Assembly (NCBI GenBank): GCA_948537335.1
Contig: CAOUJG010000017.1
Coordinates: 1 to 7,117 of the forward strand
Source of the DNA: an uncultured Eubacteriales bacterium
GTDB lineage: Bacteria; Bacillota; Clostridia; Oscillospirales; Acutalibacteraceae
DNA: 7,117 bases
Direction of reading: 5' to 3'
Part shown: positions 5,866 to 7,117 of the stretch, piece by piece
Layout of the letters: each line of letters opens with the position of its first letter
Numbering within the stretch: the stretch's first letter is position 1
Made by a program: the position numbers and the translations under genes
Notes under the pieces: generated by a model
Seen by the model: the letters and a program-made list of their open reading frames with translations, nothing else
Databases searched by the model: none
Told to the model about the DNA's origin: nothing

Positions 5866-5889
5866 ATTATATCATTATTATGATATAAT
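5866..5889. promoter_or_regulatory. Palindromic operator overlapping the toxin-antitoxin promoter
   Basis: ATTATATCAT (5866-5875) and ATGATATAAT (5880-5889) are a perfect 10-bp inverted repeat with a 4-bp centre (TATT). It covers the -10 box, the whole spacer and the first base of the -35 box, so binding of the antitoxin would block RNA polymerase directly. Confidence 0.8.
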
Positions 5890-5894
5890 GTCAA
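5866..5894 (-). promoter_or_regulatory. Consensus promoter of the Phd-RelE/ParE operon
   Basis: On the minus strand TTGACA (5894-5889) and TATAAT (5871-5866) are perfect and 17 bp apart, giving a predicted start near 5859, just before the antitoxin Shine-Dalgarno. The promoter lies 27 bp beyond the stop of the chaperone frameshift extension. Confidence 0.88.
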
Positions 5895-5921
5895 CTATTT
5901 ATGCAGTGTAAAATTATTAAT

Positions 5922-6496
5922 TTAATCCGGCAACCACTCATCGCTGCTTGAATTGTCAGCCTCGGGTTCCTCTTTAAACGGTTGCTGCCTCGTACAGAAG
6001 TTGTGGTACGCTCTAAAATGTTTGTACAAAAGGTTCCACTTTTTCAGCGTCATATGGCCAACTTCTCGCTCTGTAAAGCCAAGCATCTTAGTTCCCACAA
6101 ACAGAAGCCACGAAAAGTCTATTTCTTGGCTGGACTCTTCGTGGTCTCTTCGTTTTTTGGCGTTGTGTCGGTCTCCACGCTGTCAGAAATTGTAGACATG
6201 ATCTTATTTGCCGTGCCTGAAATTCCAACTTCCGTTAAGATTCTGCCCACTTGCTTGCTGCTTATCGGCTTTCTTTTTTCGCCCGTCTTTTCTGACTCTA
6301 TCTCGATGCCTTCATTGATGGCCTCGGTCATGAAAAACTTCAACGCCTTGATATCCGGCTCGCCTTCACGTTGAATCAGACTTGACCACGCTTCAATCGT
6401 GCCGTATTTTTCCTGGATCGCTTCCATCACGTTCAGCGTAAATACCAACGGGTAGCGCTCCGCCTCGGTTTCTAAATAATTAATTTTATTCAGCAA
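5922..6496 (-). CDS. Tail assembly chaperone, -1 frameshift product (gpGT-like), 191 aa
   Basis: Slipping by -1 at AAAAAAC (6158-6152) joins the first 115 codons of the chaperone gene to a second frame that has no stop until TAA at 5924-5922. This adds 76 residues, including SWLLFVGTKMLGFTERE and a basic/aromatic segment (KKWNLLYKHFRAYHNF), and ends in an acidic tail (SSSDEWLPD). Lambda gpG/gpGT is the model: the long form bridges the tape measure and the major tail protein during tube assembly. The extension has no start signal of its own. It is supported by the open frame, its position just before the tape measure region, and the recoding signals. The efficiency of the shift is unknown. Confidence 0.88.
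6108..6158 (-). other. Programmed -1 ribosomal frameshift site with downstream stem-loop
   Basis: The zero frame reads CCA AAA AAC, giving a classic A AAA AAC heptamer at 6158-6152. After a 7-nt spacer (GAAGAGA), CCACGAAGAGTC (6144-6133) pairs with GACTTTTCGTGG (6119-6108) in a 12-bp stem with one G-U pair and a 13-nt loop. The stem spans the zero-frame stop TAG (6121-6119). The loop segment AGCCAAG (6131-6125) is complementary to CTTGGCT (6083-6077) downstream, allowing a pseudoknot. Spacing and stem strength are as expected for a stimulated -1 shift. Confidence 0.85.
6119..6496 (-). CDS. Tail assembly chaperone, zero-frame product (gpG-like), 125 aa
   Basis: This is the short, abundant form of the tail chaperone. 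It starts at TTG (6496-6494), 3 nt after the major tail protein stop; AGGAGG inside the end of that gene serves as Shine-Dalgarno (10 nt spacing). The pattern INYLETEAERYPLVFTLNVM, then IQEKYGTIEAW, then SSKQVGRILTEVGI is typical of Bacillota phage chaperones found between major tail protein and tape measure. The C-terminal 20 or so residues are Thr/Lys/Glu-rich (TTPKNEETTKSPAKK) and encode the frameshift signal. The protein is expected to coat the tape measure protein and help recruit tail tube subunits (known for the family). Confidence 0.9.
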   Translation of the reverse strand: MLNKINYLETEAERYPLVFTLNVMEAIQEKYGTIEAWSSLIQREGEPDIKALKFFMTEAINEGIEIESEKTGEKRKPISSKQVGRILTEVGISGTANKIMSTISDSVETDTTPKNEETTKSPAKK

Positions 6497-6499
6497 GGA

Positions 6500-7066
6500 T
6501 TACTCGCCTCCTCCAGATGCGGCCTGCACAAAGAATCCCTCTAGTGCGGTATTTGCCTCGGATTCGGTATCGTAAACTTTGTGTTTTTCCCAATTGCCGT
6601 CTTCATCTTCAAAAATCGTAGCCTCGACCGATGGGGTGGTGAATTCAAGGTTATCGCCCTTTGTCTTGGCGTCCGTCATGAAGGGCTTGAACTTGACTTT
6701 ATGGAAGAACTCCACCTTGTACTTCCTTTTGCCGCCCACCATTTTGGGAACCACGTGCCCGAATCCCACGTAAATTGGCGTATCGCTGACGTTTGAAGTC
6801 ACCACGCCAGTTTCTTCATCAACCGTTTTTCCCAATAATTCAGCAAAAACCGCGTCATCATCGTCGTCTATGCCGGCCGTCAGAGTGCCATTTTTGAAAA
6901 GTGATACTTGTTCGCGGATCGTGTCATCGGCGTAAAGTGTTGCCTCCGATAAATCCAGCGAAACCTTGCATTCGATCGCGCCTGCGAGGGTTTTAACTTC
7001 GCCATAAGTTTTGCCGTCATCGTTCAGTTTTGCGTATCTGAAACGCTTTAAACCAATTCCTGCCAT
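6500..7066 (-). CDS. Major tail (tube) protein, phi13-type
   Basis: This 188-residue protein forms the tail tube by stacking hexameric rings around the tape measure protein. The start MAGIGLKRFRYAKL is typical of the phi13 major tail protein family. Other family-like stretches are AIECKVSLDLSEATLYADD, the acidic IDDDDDAVFAELLG (residues about 66-79), YVGFGHVVPKM and KVKFKPFMTDAKTKGDNLEF. The end is Gly-rich (ASGGGE). The ATG is preceded by AAGGAG with 8 nt spacing. The tail assembly chaperone follows after 3 nt. No frameshift or Ig-like C-terminal extension is visible. Confidence 0.94.
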   Translation of the reverse strand: MAGIGLKRFRYAKLNDDGKTYGEVKTLAGAIECKVSLDLSEATLYADDTIREQVSLFKNGTLTAGIDDDDDAVFAELLGKTVDEETGVVTSNVSDTPIYVGFGHVVPKMVGGKRKYKVEFFHKVKFKPFMTDAKTKGDNLEFTTPSVEATIFEDEDGNWEKHKVYDTESEANTALEGFFVQAASGGGE

Positions 7067-7082
7067 TTGAAAAACTCCTTTA

Positions 7083-7117
7083 CTATTTTAGTTTGATATC
7101 ACCTGAAGAACGGCGTC
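7083..7117 (-). CDS. 3' end of the upstream gene (probably a tail terminator/completion protein), partial
   Basis: Only about 10 codons lie inside the window, and the reading frame cannot be fixed. One frame reads DAVLQVISN and stops at TAA (7090-7088); a second reads RRSSGDIKLK and stops at TAG (7085-7083); the third stops even earlier (TPFFR). Gene order in similar phages predicts a head-tail joining or tail completion protein here. Confidence 0.35.
   Translation of the reverse strand, partial: RRSSGDIKLK

Noticed and set aside
5982..6374. 130-codon plus-strand frame opposite the chaperone gene
   Set aside because: It is the complement of the chaperone and its frameshift extension, whose coding and recoding signals are both clear on the minus strand.
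1..7117. CRISPR array, tRNA genes, insertion sequences or attachment sites
   Set aside because: No regularly spaced repeats with unique spacers, no tRNA-like cloverleaf, no transposase frame and no integrase-associated core repeats were seen.

Overview
The window is a late structural (tail) block of a siphovirus-type phage or prophage, transcribed almost entirely on the minus strand, so genes read from right to left. The family-level protein matches (phi13-type major tail protein, TP901-type tape measure, Dit, N-terminal part of a Tal-like protein), strong AGGAGG-type ribosome binding sites and consensus sigma-A promoters point to a Bacillota host, probably a Clostridia-like one. The species cannot be named from this sequence.

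Tail genes, in order of transcription: the last codons of an upstream gene (right edge); major tail protein (7066-6500); tail assembly chaperone (6496-6119) with a -1 frameshift extension to 5922; tape measure protein (5198-2043); distal tail protein (1626-931); and the N-terminal 311 residues of a tail endopeptidase/tail-associated structural protein that runs off the left edge (934-1). The chaperone carries a complete recoding signal: an A AAA AAC slippery heptamer, a 7-nt spacer, a 12-bp stem across the zero-frame stop codon, and a possible pseudoknot.

Two toxin-antitoxin (TA) modules sit in the gaps on either side of the tape measure gene. Upstream (5894-5231) is a type II Phd/YefM-RelE/ParE operon on the minus strand. 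It has its own perfect promoter, a perfect palindromic operator over that promoter, and its own terminator. Downstream (about 1695-2024) is a non-annotated, compact type I-like module. Two perfect consensus promoters face each other. The plus-strand RNA encodes a 28-codon hydrophobic peptide like the holin-like/Fst-type toxins, and the short minus-strand RNA can pair with the toxin's Shine-Dalgarno region. Both RNAs end at a shared bidirectional hairpin. The toxin reading frame has ACG, not ATG, at the position where the start codon should be, so it may be a disarmed or very weakly translated toxin.

Intrinsic terminators in the gaps around the tape measure gene imply that late tail transcription either reads through them (antitermination) or is reduced downstream of them. 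The TA modules look like cargo ('morons') inserted in an otherwise intact tail operon, and suggest a lysogenic lifestyle. No tRNA, rRNA, CRISPR array or insertion sequence is visible.
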